From an uncultured Leucobacter sp. (GTDB taxonomy: Bacteria > Actinomycetota > Actinomycetes > Actinomycetales > Microbacteriaceae), in contig CALCJF010000023.1 of the NCBI GenBank assembly GCA_937967375.1, positions 1 through 45,379 on the forward strand: a stretch of DNA of 45,379 nt, in the 5' to 3' direction. This document shows, one piece after another, positions 22,029-30,972 of this stretch; the stretch's first letter is position 1; every line of letters starts with the position of its first letter. The notes beneath the pieces are model-generated. The model saw only the letters and a list, made by a program, of their open reading frames with translations. It made no database searches and was not told where the DNA came from. A program made the translations under genes and the position numbers.

Positions 22029-22654
22029 AGAATCACTCGTCGACTCGGCACACCCCACGCCAGCATGCTCGCGCCGCGGGGATCCTCTACCTCGTAACTC
22101 ATGTCACTTCCGTCGTCGCTGTCGTTGCGTACAGCGCAGGGTTCGTCACCGCCGGCGTCACCCTTGAGTTCGGACTCGCCATCGGCTGCGTCGGAACCGG
22201 AGTGCTCCTCTGGAATTTGCTGCGCGGGTTCGGGCCGGTCCGTGCAGCGACATTTGCCACCCTTCGCACCGTGGAAGCGTCTATTATCATCGCAGGCGCG
22301 CTGCCGATGCTCGCGATGATGTGGATGCACGCGTCTGCCGGGCCACTGGCAGAACTAGTTTCGGCAATGCACACCGCGTCGTTTCTACTCGGCCAAGGGC
22401 TAGTAATCAGCGTCAACACGGTCGTCCTTGGGTGGCTCCTCTGGGACTCACGGGCGGTGCCACGTCCGCTCGCGGCGCTGGGCATCGGGGGCGGCTTGCT
22501 CGTGCTCATTAGCAACCTCGGCCAGCTTTGGGCTGTCATTACCCTCAACGGGCCCATAGCCGGTGCAGCGGCGCTGCCCGTGTTCGCCTTCGAGTTGTGG
22601 CTCGCGATCTATCTCATCGCCTGTGGGCTCCGCACCTCTAGCAAACCTGCATAA
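22007..22654 (+). CDS. DUF4386-family integral membrane protein
   Basis: The 215-residue protein has about six hydrophobic segments. RQHARAAGILYLVTHVTSVVAVVAY, LRTVEASIIIAGALPMLAM, and SFLLGQGLVISVNTVVLGWLLWDSRAVPRPLAALGIGGGLLVLISN match the DUF4386 pattern. No function is known for the family. The frame opens upstream to 21908, but the promoter position makes ATG at 22007 the leaderless start. It is divergent from, and probably repressed by, the adjacent TetR protein. Expression may therefore respond to a small ligand. Confidence 0.82.
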   Translation: MKAYAVYQNHSSTRHTPRQHARAAGILYLVTHVTSVVAVVAYSAGFVTAGVTLEFGLAIGCVGTGVLLWNLLRGFGPVRAATFATLRTVEASIIIAGALPMLAMMWMHASAGPLAELVSAMHTASFLLGQGLVISVNTVVLGWLLWDSRAVPRPLAALGIGGGLLVLISNLGQLWAVITLNGPIAGAAALPVFAFELWLAIYLIACGLRTSSKPA

Positions 22655-22743
22655 TCGCACGGCGTCACAGATCCCAGTGCTAGTTCACCGCCGTTCCCTG
22701 AACCAGTCCAGGGCAATGCCTGCCGCGTGATCGTTCCTCGACG

Positions 22744-23145
22744 TCAACCGATTTGAGTCGTAGACAGAGTCGGCAGGGCGCGAAGCGCGAGAGCCTGGCT
22801 CCATGCAAAGATCGCAATGTCAACGGCGATAGCGAGCACCGCGACCACGGCCAGCAACGTGCCTGCGGCGAGCGCGCAGACCGCGACCAAAAGCGCAGCG
22901 AGAATGTTCACGCCCATCACTGCGCGCAATGCAGTCTGGATGCGCAACTTCACGAGCAGCCAGAGCACGAGACCAGCCCAGAGAACCACCACGCTGCCCG
23001 CAGTCGCGATCAGCGCCTGCGGAAGCGCGATGACCGCAGAGATAGTCTCGGAACAAATAGCGACTGCCGCACCGAGAAGCGTGCAATAGATCGCATCCAA
23101 CCGAAGACTCCACACCCCCAGCTTGCGCCCATCAATCCGCCTCAT
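22744..23145 (-). CDS. Small four-helix integral membrane protein, unrecognised
   Basis: The 133-residue protein has four hydrophobic stretches: LDAIYCTLLGAAVAIC, a segment ending ALIATAGSVVVLWAGLVLWLLV, VMGVNILAALLVAVCALAAG, and LLAVVAVLAIAVDIAIFAW. I do not recognise the family. The frame extends to a GTG at 23169, but a TAGACT box (23153-23158) lies 7 bases before the ATG at 23145, which fits a leaderless start there. The neighbouring 170 bases to the right hold no clear gene. The gene is next to the kdpE remnant but shows no sign of being related to it. Confidence 0.65.
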   Translation of the reverse strand: MRRIDGRKLGVWSLRLDAIYCTLLGAAVAICSETISAVIALPQALIATAGSVVVLWAGLVLWLLVKLRIQTALRAVMGVNILAALLVAVCALAAGTLLAVVAVLAIAVDIAIFAWSQALALRALPTLSTTQIG

Positions 23146-23342
23146 GCCGCCCAGTCTATTGCCGCTCACGGTAGGCTCCGGCGGGGCCCTGTTAGCGAAG
23201 GGTGCGAGCGACTAATGTCTCAGCACGAACGGTTCGCTCACATCGCAGAAACTTCAGGCCTGTCCCAATGGAACAATCTGAGAAGACGGCACCACATCCA
23301 CCTGACGTTCCAGGTTGGTTTAACACTTCGAAATTGGACTGT

Positions 23343-23985
23343 TCACAGATCAACGCTTCCTGAAATCATTCCATCCAATCGGTAACCCATGCCCGGCTCA
23401 GTGAGCAGATGTACGGGTCGGGAGGGATCCTCTTCGAACTTTTTGCGCAACTGCGAGACATAGAGGCGCAAGTAGCCAGTGTCTTCGATGTGTTCCGTGC
23501 CCCAGATCGTGGTGAGGATGGTCTGCCGAGTGACGAGCTTGCCTGCGTTGCGGATGAGTATCTCAATGAATTGCCACTCGGTCGGGGTCAAGCGGATTTG
23601 TTTGCGGCCTTCGGGATCTTCACGACTCACACTGTGTGCGGCGAGGTCGATGGTGACTCGACCGAGATGCACCAGGGGCGTGTCTTCTTCCCGCGGAACG
23701 CGACGAGTGAGAGCCCTGACCCGGGCAAGGAGTTCTTCAACGGCAAAGGGCTTGGTGAGGTAGTCGTCAGCACCTGCGTCGAGAGCCTCGACTTTATCGG
23801 CTGCGCCAGCCCGACCAGAGACCACAAGAATGGGGGCGCGCGACCACCCGCGAATAGCGTGAATGACCTCGATCCCGTCGAGCCCCGGCATGCCGAGATC
23901 GATAAGAAGGAAGTCTGGGTGGTGGTCGATTGCAGCTGCTGCCGCTTCGGCACCATCTGCACCGCTTCCAAATGCTCGTGCGCAC
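23343..23985 (-). pseudogene. kdpE: 5'-truncated KdpE-type response regulator
   Basis: The C-terminal ~200 residues of an OmpR/KdpE response regulator are intact. The phospho-acceptor region DFLLIDLGMPGLDG, PILVVSGRAGAADKVEALDAGADDYLTKPF, and the winged helix RLTPTEWQFIEILIRNAGKLVTRQTILTTIWG...YLRLYVSQLRKKFEEDP are all present. Reading upstream, similarity persists through DGAEAAAAAIDHHPD, but the first ~35 residues, with the metal-binding Asp pair, are missing. The sequence becomes a transposase on the opposite strand from about 23,970. The first ATG left (23891) would begin after the phospho-acceptor Asp, so the product cannot be a normal regulator. No kdpD or kdpFABC lies in the window. 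Right boundary approximate. Confidence 0.8.
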
Positions 23986-24715
23986 CCTCCGCTACTGGAC
24001 GGCCTACAAGTACCCCAAGAACCGGCTCGGATTCCATGGGAAAGTAACCGGGCACCCCGTCATCATGGTCGACGGGAACCTCTACCTCGAGACCATGCCA
24101 TCACACTTACAGCAGTTGCATTACCTGCGCACGAACCGCCTCCCGATGGACAGTGGCGAACTCGTCACCGATGAGCTGTATACGCAGTACTTCGCCGAGC
24201 GTTCCCGCTATCGTCTTACCCCGCACGGCCGCCCCGACGATGAGGGCTACGCAAGATTCACGATGCCAGAGCATATTGATCGGCTCGACCACCGCGACCC
24301 CGCAACCGGACTGCCCTGCAAGGCACCGAAGGTCACAGCGAAAAGGATCACGGTCGCACCCGAACCACACATCATCCGCCACCTACAAAAAGCAGAGTAC
24401 ATGTCCGACGAGTGGAAGCAGCTCACCGGGCAACGCAACCACGTAGAAAACAGCAACCGCAGCATCAAACGCTCAAACGGCGTCGACCTGCACAACTCAA
24501 GCAAACGGTTAGGCCGTGGCCGCACCTTTCAAACCCTGGCCGTCGCGTTCGCGATCGCGGCCGAAAACACTCGCCGCATCATCACCGGCATCGAGAAAGT
24601 CTGCACTGCCTCAATACCGAAACCCGCACCAAAGACCCGCGCGAAACGGCGCGGCCAATTCGGGGTCACCTGCACCAGCGGCATCCGGCAGGCCCAAGCG
24701 CCACCGAAACGTTAG
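23966..24715 (+). pseudogene. 5'-truncated transposase (family not identified)
   Basis: About 250 residues of a transposase-like protein remain, with VTGHPVIMVDGNLYLETMP, RSRYRLTPHGRPDDEGYARFTMPEH, and a conserved-looking end, GQRNHVENSNRSIKRSNGVDLHNSSKRLGRGRTFQTLAVAFAIAAENTRRI. The Asp and the Glu of VENSN could belong to a DDE catalytic triad. The N-terminal part, including any DNA-binding domain, is absent: sequence left of about 23,966 encodes kdpE on the other strand. I cannot name the IS family or find terminal inverted repeats. The left boundary is where transposase-like sequence seems to begin. Confidence 0.65.
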
Positions 24716-24854
24716 GCGACCGCCACCCCCGAACTGAACAGCACCCAACTAGCCCCCACCAGAGGGTCTACTTGGCGTGCCCAGAACCAGTCCGATATCC
24801 CCACGGTCACCACCGTGACCCGTCACGGCGCCGCCAACGCCGGCACAGAAACAA

Positions 24855-24896
24855 GAAAAGGTCAGAAATCCGAGGATTTCTGACCTTTTCTCTTTA
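24855..24896. terminator. Strong bidirectional terminator between transposase remnant and tRNA-Leu
   Basis: Perfect 16-base stem: GAAAAGGTCAGAAATC (24855-24870) and GATTTCTGACCTTTTC (24875-24890), with a CGAG loop. It is A-rich on the left and T-rich on the right, so it can stop transcription both ways. It lies 48 bases past the tRNA-Leu 3' end. Confidence 0.9.
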
Positions 24897-24937
24897 TTCA
24901 CTTAATCGGGAAAGCCCATTGGCTTAACTTCCCCTCG

Positions 24938-25021
24938 TGCGCGAGGGGGGACTTGAACCCCCACGCCCTTTCGAGCACTGGCACCTGAAGCCAGCGCGTC
25001 TGCCAATTCCGCCACTCGCGC
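24938..25021 (-). tRNA. leuT: tRNA-Leu (anticodon CAG)
   Basis: The 84-base gene folds as a class II tRNA. Acceptor arms GCGCGAG and CTCGCGC pair perfectly with discriminator A. The D-arm contains TGGCGGAATTGGCAGACGC. The anticodon stem CTGGC/GCCAG holds loop TTCAGGT with CAG at 24987-24985. A long variable arm follows, and the T-arm is GTTCAAGTC within GGGGG/CCCCC pairs. The 3' CCA is not encoded. A leucine tRNA beside fhaA is also found in mycobacteria (leuT). Confidence 0.97.
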
Positions 25022-25363
25022 AAGTCGTCGTGCGGGGCCGAAGCACCATACAACCCGTTTAGCTTAGCAACAACCCCCGGCTTCACCAAAACGAGCAACG
25101 AACGAGCAACCGACCAGCAGCGACCGAACAACGAACGAGATGGTTCTCGCGCGTTGCGCAGGCCCGCAACTCACCGCGGCCGCACCATAACTATTGGCAG
25201 CCGCACATACGTCACATAAACGAAGCAACAAACGAAGCCAAGTTTGCCCTGCAGCGGCAGGTGTTGGGCAAGGCCGCAGCAAGCACGGGTAGCATGGCTC
25301 CGAACACATACGTGCGCGCAGATGCGGCGCGCGCAAAAGTACTGAGAGAGGAGGGCGAACATC
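25022..25363. other. Intergenic region between tRNA-Leu and fhaA
   Basis: It holds no ORF worth calling. It contains the tRNA promoter near its left end, then a low-complexity stretch where ACGAGCAAC occurs at 25091-25099 and 25102-25110 with related copies to about 25,140, and a GAGGAGG ribosome-binding site for fhaA just before 25,364. A possible fhaA -10, TAGCAT (25290-25295), lacks a well-spaced -35. Confidence 0.5.
25045..25073 (-). promoter_or_regulatory. Promoter of tRNA-Leu
   Basis: On the minus strand TTGTTG (25073-25068) and TATGGT (25050-25045) are 17 bases apart and lie 23 bases before the mature tRNA 5' end. Confidence 0.5.
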
Positions 25364-26197
25364 ATGGGCATTCTCGACAGCGTCGAACGCGGTCTTGAGC
25401 GTGCGGTCAATGGCGCATTCGCCCGCACCTTTCGTTCGGGCGTGCAACCAGTCGAAATCGCTGCGGGTCTGAAGCGCGAGCTCGATATCGGCTCGGTGGT
25501 CGTCGACCGCGACCGCGTGCTCGCACCGAACCGCTTCGTCGTGCGCGTCTCTAGCGCCGATGCCGACCGACTCACTCGCATGGGCGGCACCCTCGAGCGC
25601 GAGCTCATCGGGGTGGTTAAGAAGCACGCGAAGCGTCAGGGTTATCAGTTGCTCGGCGAGGCCGATGTCGAACTGCGGCGCGACGACTCGCTCACCACGG
25701 GCGTGATGCAGATCGACGCCACGCAGGTCGAGGGCACCGTGTCATGGGTGCCGACCATCGAGGTCGAGGGCGTGCGCCATCAGTTGCGCACCGGCACCAC
25801 CATTGTCGGCCGCGGCAGCGACGCCGACATTCGGCTCTCCGACTCTGCCGCCTCGCGCCAACATCTGCAGCTGATCTGGGATGGCAAGGCCGGTATCGCC
25901 CGCGATCTCGGCTCTACGAACGGCACCAAGATCAACGGGCAGCGTTTTCGCGAGGCCGCGCTCAGCCCCGACACCGTGATCACGATCGGCCAGACTCCCC
26001 TGCGCTTTCAGCTCGTACCGAGCCGTGCCGCCGGTCAAGGGCAACGCGTAGGCCGGCAGCAAACAGCGCAGCCGCAACCAACCCAGCAGCCGCGATCCTC
26101 GGCACCGCAAGCATCGCACCCGCGACCGCAAGGTAGCGACAATTCGAGCCAGGCAGCGCAGCCCGGAATCGAACAAGACTTCTGGAGGGGCCTGTGA
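25364..26197 (+). CDS. fhaA: FhaA: DUF3662 and FHA domain-containing protein
   Basis: Residues 1-125 form the DUF3662 (FhaA N-terminal) domain, beginning MGILDSVERGLERAVNGAFARTFRSGVQPVEIA. A FHA domain spans about residues 140-220 with VGRGSDADIRLSD, SRQHLQL and DLGSTNGTKING; the Arg, Ser and His that read phosphothreonine are all present. The ~45-residue linker after it is rich in Gln, Pro and Ser. In mycobacteria FhaA binds the phosphorylated MviN/MurJ pseudokinase region and restrains lipid II export. First gene of the cell-wall block; its GTG-started neighbour fhaB overlaps by 4 bases. Confidence 0.96.
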   Translation: MGILDSVERGLERAVNGAFARTFRSGVQPVEIAAGLKRELDIGSVVVDRDRVLAPNRFVVRVSSADADRLTRMGGTLERELIGVVKKHAKRQGYQLLGEADVELRRDDSLTTGVMQIDATQVEGTVSWVPTIEVEGVRHQLRTGTTIVGRGSDADIRLSDSAASRQHLQLIWDGKAGIARDLGSTNGTKINGQRFREAALSPDTVITIGQTPLRFQLVPSRAAGQGQRVGRQQTAQPQPTQQPRSSAPQASHPRPQGSDNSSQAAQPGIEQDFWRGL

Positions 26198-26757
26198 GCG
26201 AACTCACCCTGATGATCTTGCGCATCGGCTTTCTGCTGTTGCTATGGCTCTTCATCTTCGCCATCGTCTACGCGCTTCGCAGTGACCTGTTCGGGGCTCC
26301 CGTGCGCAAACTGCCGAACAACAGCAGCACGAGCGAGGGATCGGCAGCCCGGCAGACAGCCGCCCCGGTCGCGGCCACGCCAGTCTCAGCGGGCGCAGCG
26401 TCACAGGGCATGGCCCCGCCGATCACTCCATCGGGCGGCGCGCTGCCATCGGCCGGCGCCTCGGCGCAGGCTCGCATGCTCGTCATCACTTCGGGCAGCG
26501 CCGCCGGCACCTCACTCCCCCTCGACGACAACGTCATTACTATCGGCCGCAGCACCGATTCGACCCTTGCAATCGTCGACGAATACACCTCGACCTATCA
26601 CGCGAAGCTCGCCCGCAGCGGCGACCAGTGGCTGCTCACCGATCTCGACTCGACCAACGGCACGAAGCTGGCCGGCAGCCGCGTCAGCGGCACGGTGCTC
26701 GTTCCGACATTTACCCCCGTCACCATTGGCACCACCACATTTGAGCTGAGGCCATAA
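26194..26757 (+). CDS. fhaB: FhaB: membrane-anchored FHA domain protein
   Basis: A single N-terminal membrane segment (LRIGFLLLLWLFIFAIVYAL, about residues 6-26) is followed by a ~75-residue Ala/Pro/Ser linker and a FHA domain at about 105-187. The domain has ITIGRSTDSTLAIVDEYTSTYHAKL and DLDSTNGTKLAG. In mycobacteria FhaB (FipA) links phosphorylation by PknA to FtsZ and FtsQ at the septum. The GTG start overlaps fhaA, and pstP begins 2 bases after the stop. Confidence 0.95.
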   Translation: MSELTLMILRIGFLLLLWLFIFAIVYALRSDLFGAPVRKLPNNSSTSEGSAARQTAAPVAATPVSAGAASQGMAPPITPSGGALPSAGASAQARMLVITSGSAAGTSLPLDDNVITIGRSTDSTLAIVDEYTSTYHAKLARSGDQWLLTDLDSTNGTKLAGSRVSGTVLVPTFTPVTIGTTTFELRP

Positions 26758-26759
26758 CT

Positions 26760-28103
26760 GTGACGGTCGGCTACGCAAGCGCCATCGGCAGCCATGTCGG
26801 CATGGTGCGCTCGAACAATCAAGATTCCGGGTATGCCGGCAATCGTTTGTTTCTCGTTGCCGACGGCATGGGTGGTCACGCTGGCGGCGACGTCGCGTCG
26901 GCGCTGACGACGCGGGCGATCTCAAAGCTCGATGAGTTCGCAAAAGATGGGGGCGAGGATCAGCCGACCTCGGGCGAGGGCACTCCAGGCGCAACCGATA
27001 CCGCGGGCAACCCTGCCCTGACCGGCATCCCTTCGAGCCCCGAGGCCGCGGCGAAGATGCTCGCCGACGCACTGCTCAAGGCGAACCGCATGCTGCGCGC
27101 CACCGTCGGTGAGCGCCCCGAGCTCTCTGGTCTCGGCACCACATTCTCTGGCTTTTTGACGATGGGCGACCAGCTCGCCCTGGCCCATATCGGCGACTCC
27201 CGTTTGTATCTGCTGCGTGACGGCACGATGAAGCAGATCACCAAAGACCACACCTTCGTGCAGCGGCTCGTCGACAGCGGCCGCATTACCGAAGAAGAGG
27301 CGAAGACGCACCCCCGCCGCTCGGTGCTCATGCGCGTGCTCGGCGACGTCGACAGCAACCCCGACATCGACACCGACGTGCTCGACACCAGGCCGGGCGA
27401 TGTGTGGCTGCTCTGCTCCGACGGCCTCTGTGGCTATGTCGAAGAAGAAGACATCGAGAAGATTCTGCTGCGTCGTCACTCGCTGCAGGACGCGGTCGAC
27501 TCGCTCATCGACAAGGCGCTCTCGTTCGGCGCTCCAGACAACGTCACGGTTGTGCTCGTTGAGACGCAGCCCGGTCCAGCCTCGAACACCGAGCCGGGCA
27601 CGCCCCGCTTCGCCGGCTCAGCGGCGACCACGACCGACACCGGAACCGTGCGCGAGACGGGCACCGCACGCATCAGGCTGATGCCGCGCCGCCGCGTGGT
27701 GCGGCGAGCGCAGCCGGTCGAAGAGAGCCACTTCGAGCCGCGGGTCGACGAGTACCTGAACGAGCTCATCGCCGAGACGAAGCGCCGCAATCGCCGCCGC
27801 CGCCTGCTCTGGACGCTCGGCCTGCTCGGCGTGATCGCCCTGATCTGCGGCGGTATCGCGCTCGCCTACGAGTGGACCCAGACCCGCTACTTCGTCGGCA
27901 CCGACGGCGAGACCGTGATCATCTACCAGGGTGTGCAGCAGGGCATCGGCTCGCTCGCGCTGCACTCGGTTGCCGAAGACACCGGCATTCCCCTGACGGT
28001 ACTCGACGGCCTCGAGCGTCGTCAGATCGAGCGCACGCTCAGCGCCTCATCTCTTGAAGAGGCGCGAGACATCGTCACCAGGCTGGGGGTGGATGGCGCA
28101 TGA
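26760..28103 (+). CDS. pstP: PstP: PP2C-family Ser/Thr phosphatase
   Basis: This phosphatase reverses phosphorylation by PknA and PknB. The PP2C domain covers about residues 5-265, with VADGMGGHAGGDVAS, LAHIGDSRLYLLRDG, LLCSDGL and DNVTVVLVE, giving the metal-binding Asp set. The domain carries an insertion of about 30 residues after KLDEFAKDGGEDQP, rich in Gly, Thr and Pro. A basic stretch RRNRRRRLL precedes one membrane helix (LGLLGVIALICGGIALAY, about 360-380), and ~70 residues lie outside. It starts with GTG and overlaps rodA by 4 bases. Confidence 0.96.
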   Translation: MTVGYASAIGSHVGMVRSNNQDSGYAGNRLFLVADGMGGHAGGDVASALTTRAISKLDEFAKDGGEDQPTSGEGTPGATDTAGNPALTGIPSSPEAAAKMLADALLKANRMLRATVGERPELSGLGTTFSGFLTMGDQLALAHIGDSRLYLLRDGTMKQITKDHTFVQRLVDSGRITEEEAKTHPRRSVLMRVLGDVDSNPDIDTDVLDTRPGDVWLLCSDGLCGYVEEEDIEKILLRRHSLQDAVDSLIDKALSFGAPDNVTVVLVETQPGPASNTEPGTPRFAGSAATTTDTGTVRETGTARIRLMPRRRVVRRAQPVEESHFEPRVDEYLNELIAETKRRNRRRRLLWTLGLLGVIALICGGIALAYEWTQTRYFVGTDGETVIIYQGVQQGIGSLALHSVAEDTGIPLTVLDGLERRQIERTLSASSLEEARDIVTRLGVDGA

Positions 28104-29494
28104 GTGACACCGAAGAGTCACGCCAGAAGAACCCCCGCACGAGCGAGACGGTACTGCAGCGCATCACCGCAATCAGGGCGCCCCGCCTGCTGCGCGGGCT
28201 CGAGCTATCGCTCGTGCTGTTCGCGCTCGCGGTTGGCGCTGCCGCGGTGGTCATCGTCGATCTCACCGTCAATGAGCAACTGACGAACGCACTACTGCTG
28301 CCGGGCGTGTTCTTCGTCGCGGCAGTGCTCGGCCTGCACGTCGCGATTCGGCTCACCGCGCCCGACGCCGATCCCTTGATCTTGCCCATCGCGGTGCTGC
28401 TCAACACCGTCGGCATCGCCCAGATCTACCGCATCGACCTATCGAAGGGCGACACTGGCTGGGAGGCGTACTCCGTGCGCCAGCTCGTCTGGTCGGTCAT
28501 CGCCATCGTCATCGCCACTGCGGTGCTCGCCCTGCTTCGCAATCACCTGACGCTCTACAAGTACACCTTTGTTTCGGGCCTCGGGGCGGTCGTGCTGCTG
28601 CTCTTGCCGATGCTGCCGTTCATCGGTCAAGAGATCAACGGCGCACGCGTGTGGATTCACATCGGCGGCTTCTCGTTTCAACCGGGCGAGGTCGCGAAGA
28701 TTTTGCTCGCAATCTTCTTCGCCGGTTACCTGGTGCGCAATGCTGACGCACTGTCGATGGTCGGCAAGAAGGTGCTCGGCATTCGGTTTCCGCGCGGCCG
28801 CGATCTCGGCCCGCTGATCGTGTTCTGGCTCGTCGCGATGGCCGTGCTCGTGTTTCAGCGCGACCTCGGCACCTCGCTGCTCTACTTTGGTCTCTTCCTG
28901 TCGATGCTGTACCTCGCAACCGGGCGCATCGGCTGGATCATTCTCGGCGTCGGCCTCTTTCTGGTGGGCGGCATCCTCGCGAGCCAGACCCTCGACTACG
29001 TCGGCAACCGCTTCGCGAACTGGCTCGATCCCTTCGCCGACCCGCTGGGCGCCAGCTATCAGCTGGTGCAGGGCCTCTTCGGCATGGCGAACGGCGGCAT
29101 GACGGGCACGGGGCTCGGCCAGGGCTTCCCCGGAGACACCCCCGAATCTCGCAGCGACTACATCTTCGCGAGCCTCGGCGAAGAGATCGGCTTGGTCGGC
29201 CTCTTCGTGATCCTCGCCGCCTATCTCCTGCTGATCGGCCGCGCACTGCGCATCGGCTTCGCGGGCCAGGACGACTTCGGCAAGCTGCTCGCGGCCGGGC
29301 TCGGCTTCGCCATCGCACTGCAGGTGTTCATCGTCGCCGGCGGCGTGACGCGCGTGATCCCGCTCACCGGCCTGACGATGCCGTTTCTCGCGGCCGGCGG
29401 ATCCTCGCTCGTGTCGAACTGGATCATCATTGCACTCTTGCTTCGCATGTCGAACTCGGTGCGCAACCGACCGAAGCTGGTGATTCGCTCGTGA
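28100..29494 (+). CDS. rodA: RodA: peptidoglycan glycosyltransferase of the SEDS family
   Basis: SEDS proteins polymerise lipid II into glycan strands with a partner class B PBP. About ten to twelve membrane helices are visible over 464 residues. The family signatures INGARVWIHIGGFSFQPGEVAKI (with the conserved NGA...W and QPGE) and DLGTSLLYFGLF are present, and the end reads LTGLTMPFLAAGGSSLVSNWIIIALLLRMSN. The position next to pbpA and before the kinases matches rodA, not ftsW, which lies in the dcw cluster. The GTG start of pbpA overlaps its stop. Confidence 0.96.
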   Translation: MSDTEESRQKNPRTSETVLQRITAIRAPRLLRGLELSLVLFALAVGAAAVVIVDLTVNEQLTNALLLPGVFFVAAVLGLHVAIRLTAPDADPLILPIAVLLNTVGIAQIYRIDLSKGDTGWEAYSVRQLVWSVIAIVIATAVLALLRNHLTLYKYTFVSGLGAVVLLLLPMLPFIGQEINGARVWIHIGGFSFQPGEVAKILLAIFFAGYLVRNADALSMVGKKVLGIRFPRGRDLGPLIVFWLVAMAVLVFQRDLGTSLLYFGLFLSMLYLATGRIGWIILGVGLFLVGGILASQTLDYVGNRFANWLDPFADPLGASYQLVQGLFGMANGGMTGTGLGQGFPGDTPESRSDYIFASLGEEIGLVGLFVILAAYLLLIGRALRIGFAGQDDFGKLLAAGLGFAIALQVFIVAGGVTRVIPLTGLTMPFLAAGGSSLVSNWIIIALLLRMSNSVRNRPKLVIRS

Positions 29495-30972
29495 ATAAGC
29501 AGCTGAAATTTCTCTCGCGCACCGTGTTCGGCATGTTCATCGTGCTGTTCTTTTCGGTGACGATGATTCAGTTCGTCTCTGCCGACGAGCTGCGCGACAA
29601 CGAGCTCAATCAGCGCAGCATCAAGAACAGCTACAAGATTGAACGAGGATCGATCCTGGTCGACGGCAATCCCATCGCCTTCTCGACCCCGACCGACGAC
29701 GAGTTTCGCTTCATTCGGCAGTATGCCGATGGCCCGCTGTATGCACCGATCACCGGCTACTTCTCACGCCGGCAGGGCATGACGGGGCTCGAGAACGCCA
29801 TGAACCAAGATCTCTCTGGTCTGTCTGGATCGCAGTTCTTCACCCGCCTCATGCGCACCATGACGGGCGAGGAGCCGCAGGGCAGCTCGGTCGAGACGAC
29901 CCTGAATGCGAACGTGCAGGCGGCCACCGCCGAGGCAATGAGCGAGTTCAAGGGCGCGGCGGTCGCCTACGACCCGACGACGGGTGAGATTCTCTCGATG
30001 GTGTCATCGCCGAGCTACGACCCGAACCTGCTCTCGTCGAACAACGACACCGAGGTGATCGCGAACTACTCGTCGCTCGTCGACGATCCGGCGAACCCGC
30101 TCTTCAACCGCACGATCGGCGGCGACCTGTACCACCCGGGGTCAACCTACAAGCTGCTGGTCGCGGCGGCCGCAATCGAGAATGGCACCGCCACCCCCGA
30201 GAGCACCTTTGCAAACCCGACTGCGCTGCAGTTGCCAGGCACCTCGCACGAGATCAAGAACAACTGGAGCGGTGCCTGCGGCAGCGGCGTGCAGACCACG
30301 CTCATGCAGGCGATCACCATGTCGTGCAACATTCCGATCGCAGAGCTCGCGATGAGCATGGATCGCGACGCCGTTCCGAAGATGGCGAAGGCCTTCGGCT
30401 TCGAGCAGGATCTCTCGATTCCCCTCGATGTCACCCAGAGTGTCGCTCCGGTTCCCAGCGACGATGCCCAGGTTGCGATCTCTTCGATCGGTCAGCTCGA
30501 CGTGCGGGCCACGCCACTGCAGATGGCGATGGTCTCTGCGGGCATCGCAAACGACGGCGTGGTCATGAAGCCATACCTCGTCGACCGCGTCATCACGCCA
30601 GATCTGCGCACCGAGCGGCAAACCGAGCCGAGCGAGTTCGCGAAGCCCATCTCGCAGTCGACGGCGCAGGCGCTGCAGAGCATGATGGAGAACGGCGTCA
30701 ACTCCCCCGAGGGCGCGGCAAGTGGGGCTCGCATCGAGGGTGCTCGCGTCGGCGGCAAGACCGGCACGGCCGAGAACGGTCTCGACGACAACGGCGACGC
30801 ACTGCCATTCACTCTCTGGTTCACCGGGTATGCCTATATGGGCGATAAGCAGGTGGCCGTCGCGGTCGTCATCGAAGACGGCGGCGGTGAAGCATATGGA
30901 TTTGCGGGAACGTCTTCGGATCTTCCCGTCAGAGTCGGAAAACAAATTATGGAAGCGGTGTTGAACCAATGA
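29491..30972 (+). CDS. pbpA: PbpA: class B penicillin-binding protein (transpeptidase)
   Basis: An N-terminal membrane anchor (residues ~9-28, FGMFIVLFFSVTMIQFVSAD) is followed by a dimerisation domain and a C-terminal transpeptidase. The active-site motifs are SxxK in YHPGSTYKLLV, SxN in TMSCNIPIAELA, and KTG in VGGKTGTAENG. It cross-links peptidoglycan as partner of RodA. The 493-residue length equals mycobacterial PbpA. It overlaps rodA and pknA by 4 bases each. In mycobacteria PbpA is a PknB substrate. Confidence 0.96.
   Translation: MNKQLKFLSRTVFGMFIVLFFSVTMIQFVSADELRDNELNQRSIKNSYKIERGSILVDGNPIAFSTPTDDEFRFIRQYADGPLYAPITGYFSRRQGMTGLENAMNQDLSGLSGSQFFTRLMRTMTGEEPQGSSVETTLNANVQAATAEAMSEFKGAAVAYDPTTGEILSMVSSPSYDPNLLSSNNDTEVIANYSSLVDDPANPLFNRTIGGDLYHPGSTYKLLVAAAAIENGTATPESTFANPTALQLPGTSHEIKNNWSGACGSGVQTTLMQAITMSCNIPIAELAMSMDRDAVPKMAKAFGFEQDLSIPLDVTQSVAPVPSDDAQVAISSIGQLDVRATPLQMAMVSAGIANDGVVMKPYLVDRVITPDLRTERQTEPSEFAKPISQSTAQALQSMMENGVNSPEGAASGARIEGARVGGKTGTAENGLDDNGDALPFTLWFTGYAYMGDKQVAVAVVIEDGGGEAYGFAGTSSDLPVRVGKQIMEAVLNQ

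Noticed and set aside
23216..23385. Short plus-strand ORF (MSQHERFAHIAETSG...) next to kdpE
   Set aside because: Overlaps the end of the kdpE frame, has no ribosome-binding site and no family likeness.
24938..25021. Searched by eye for a second copy of the tRNA-Leu 3' end as an island boundary
   Set aside because: None noticed to the left; an exact repeat search would be needed to exclude it.
25290..25295. TAGCAT as -10 of the fhaA operon
   Set aside because: The best -35 (TTGGGC) is 20 bases away; too weak to list as a promoter.
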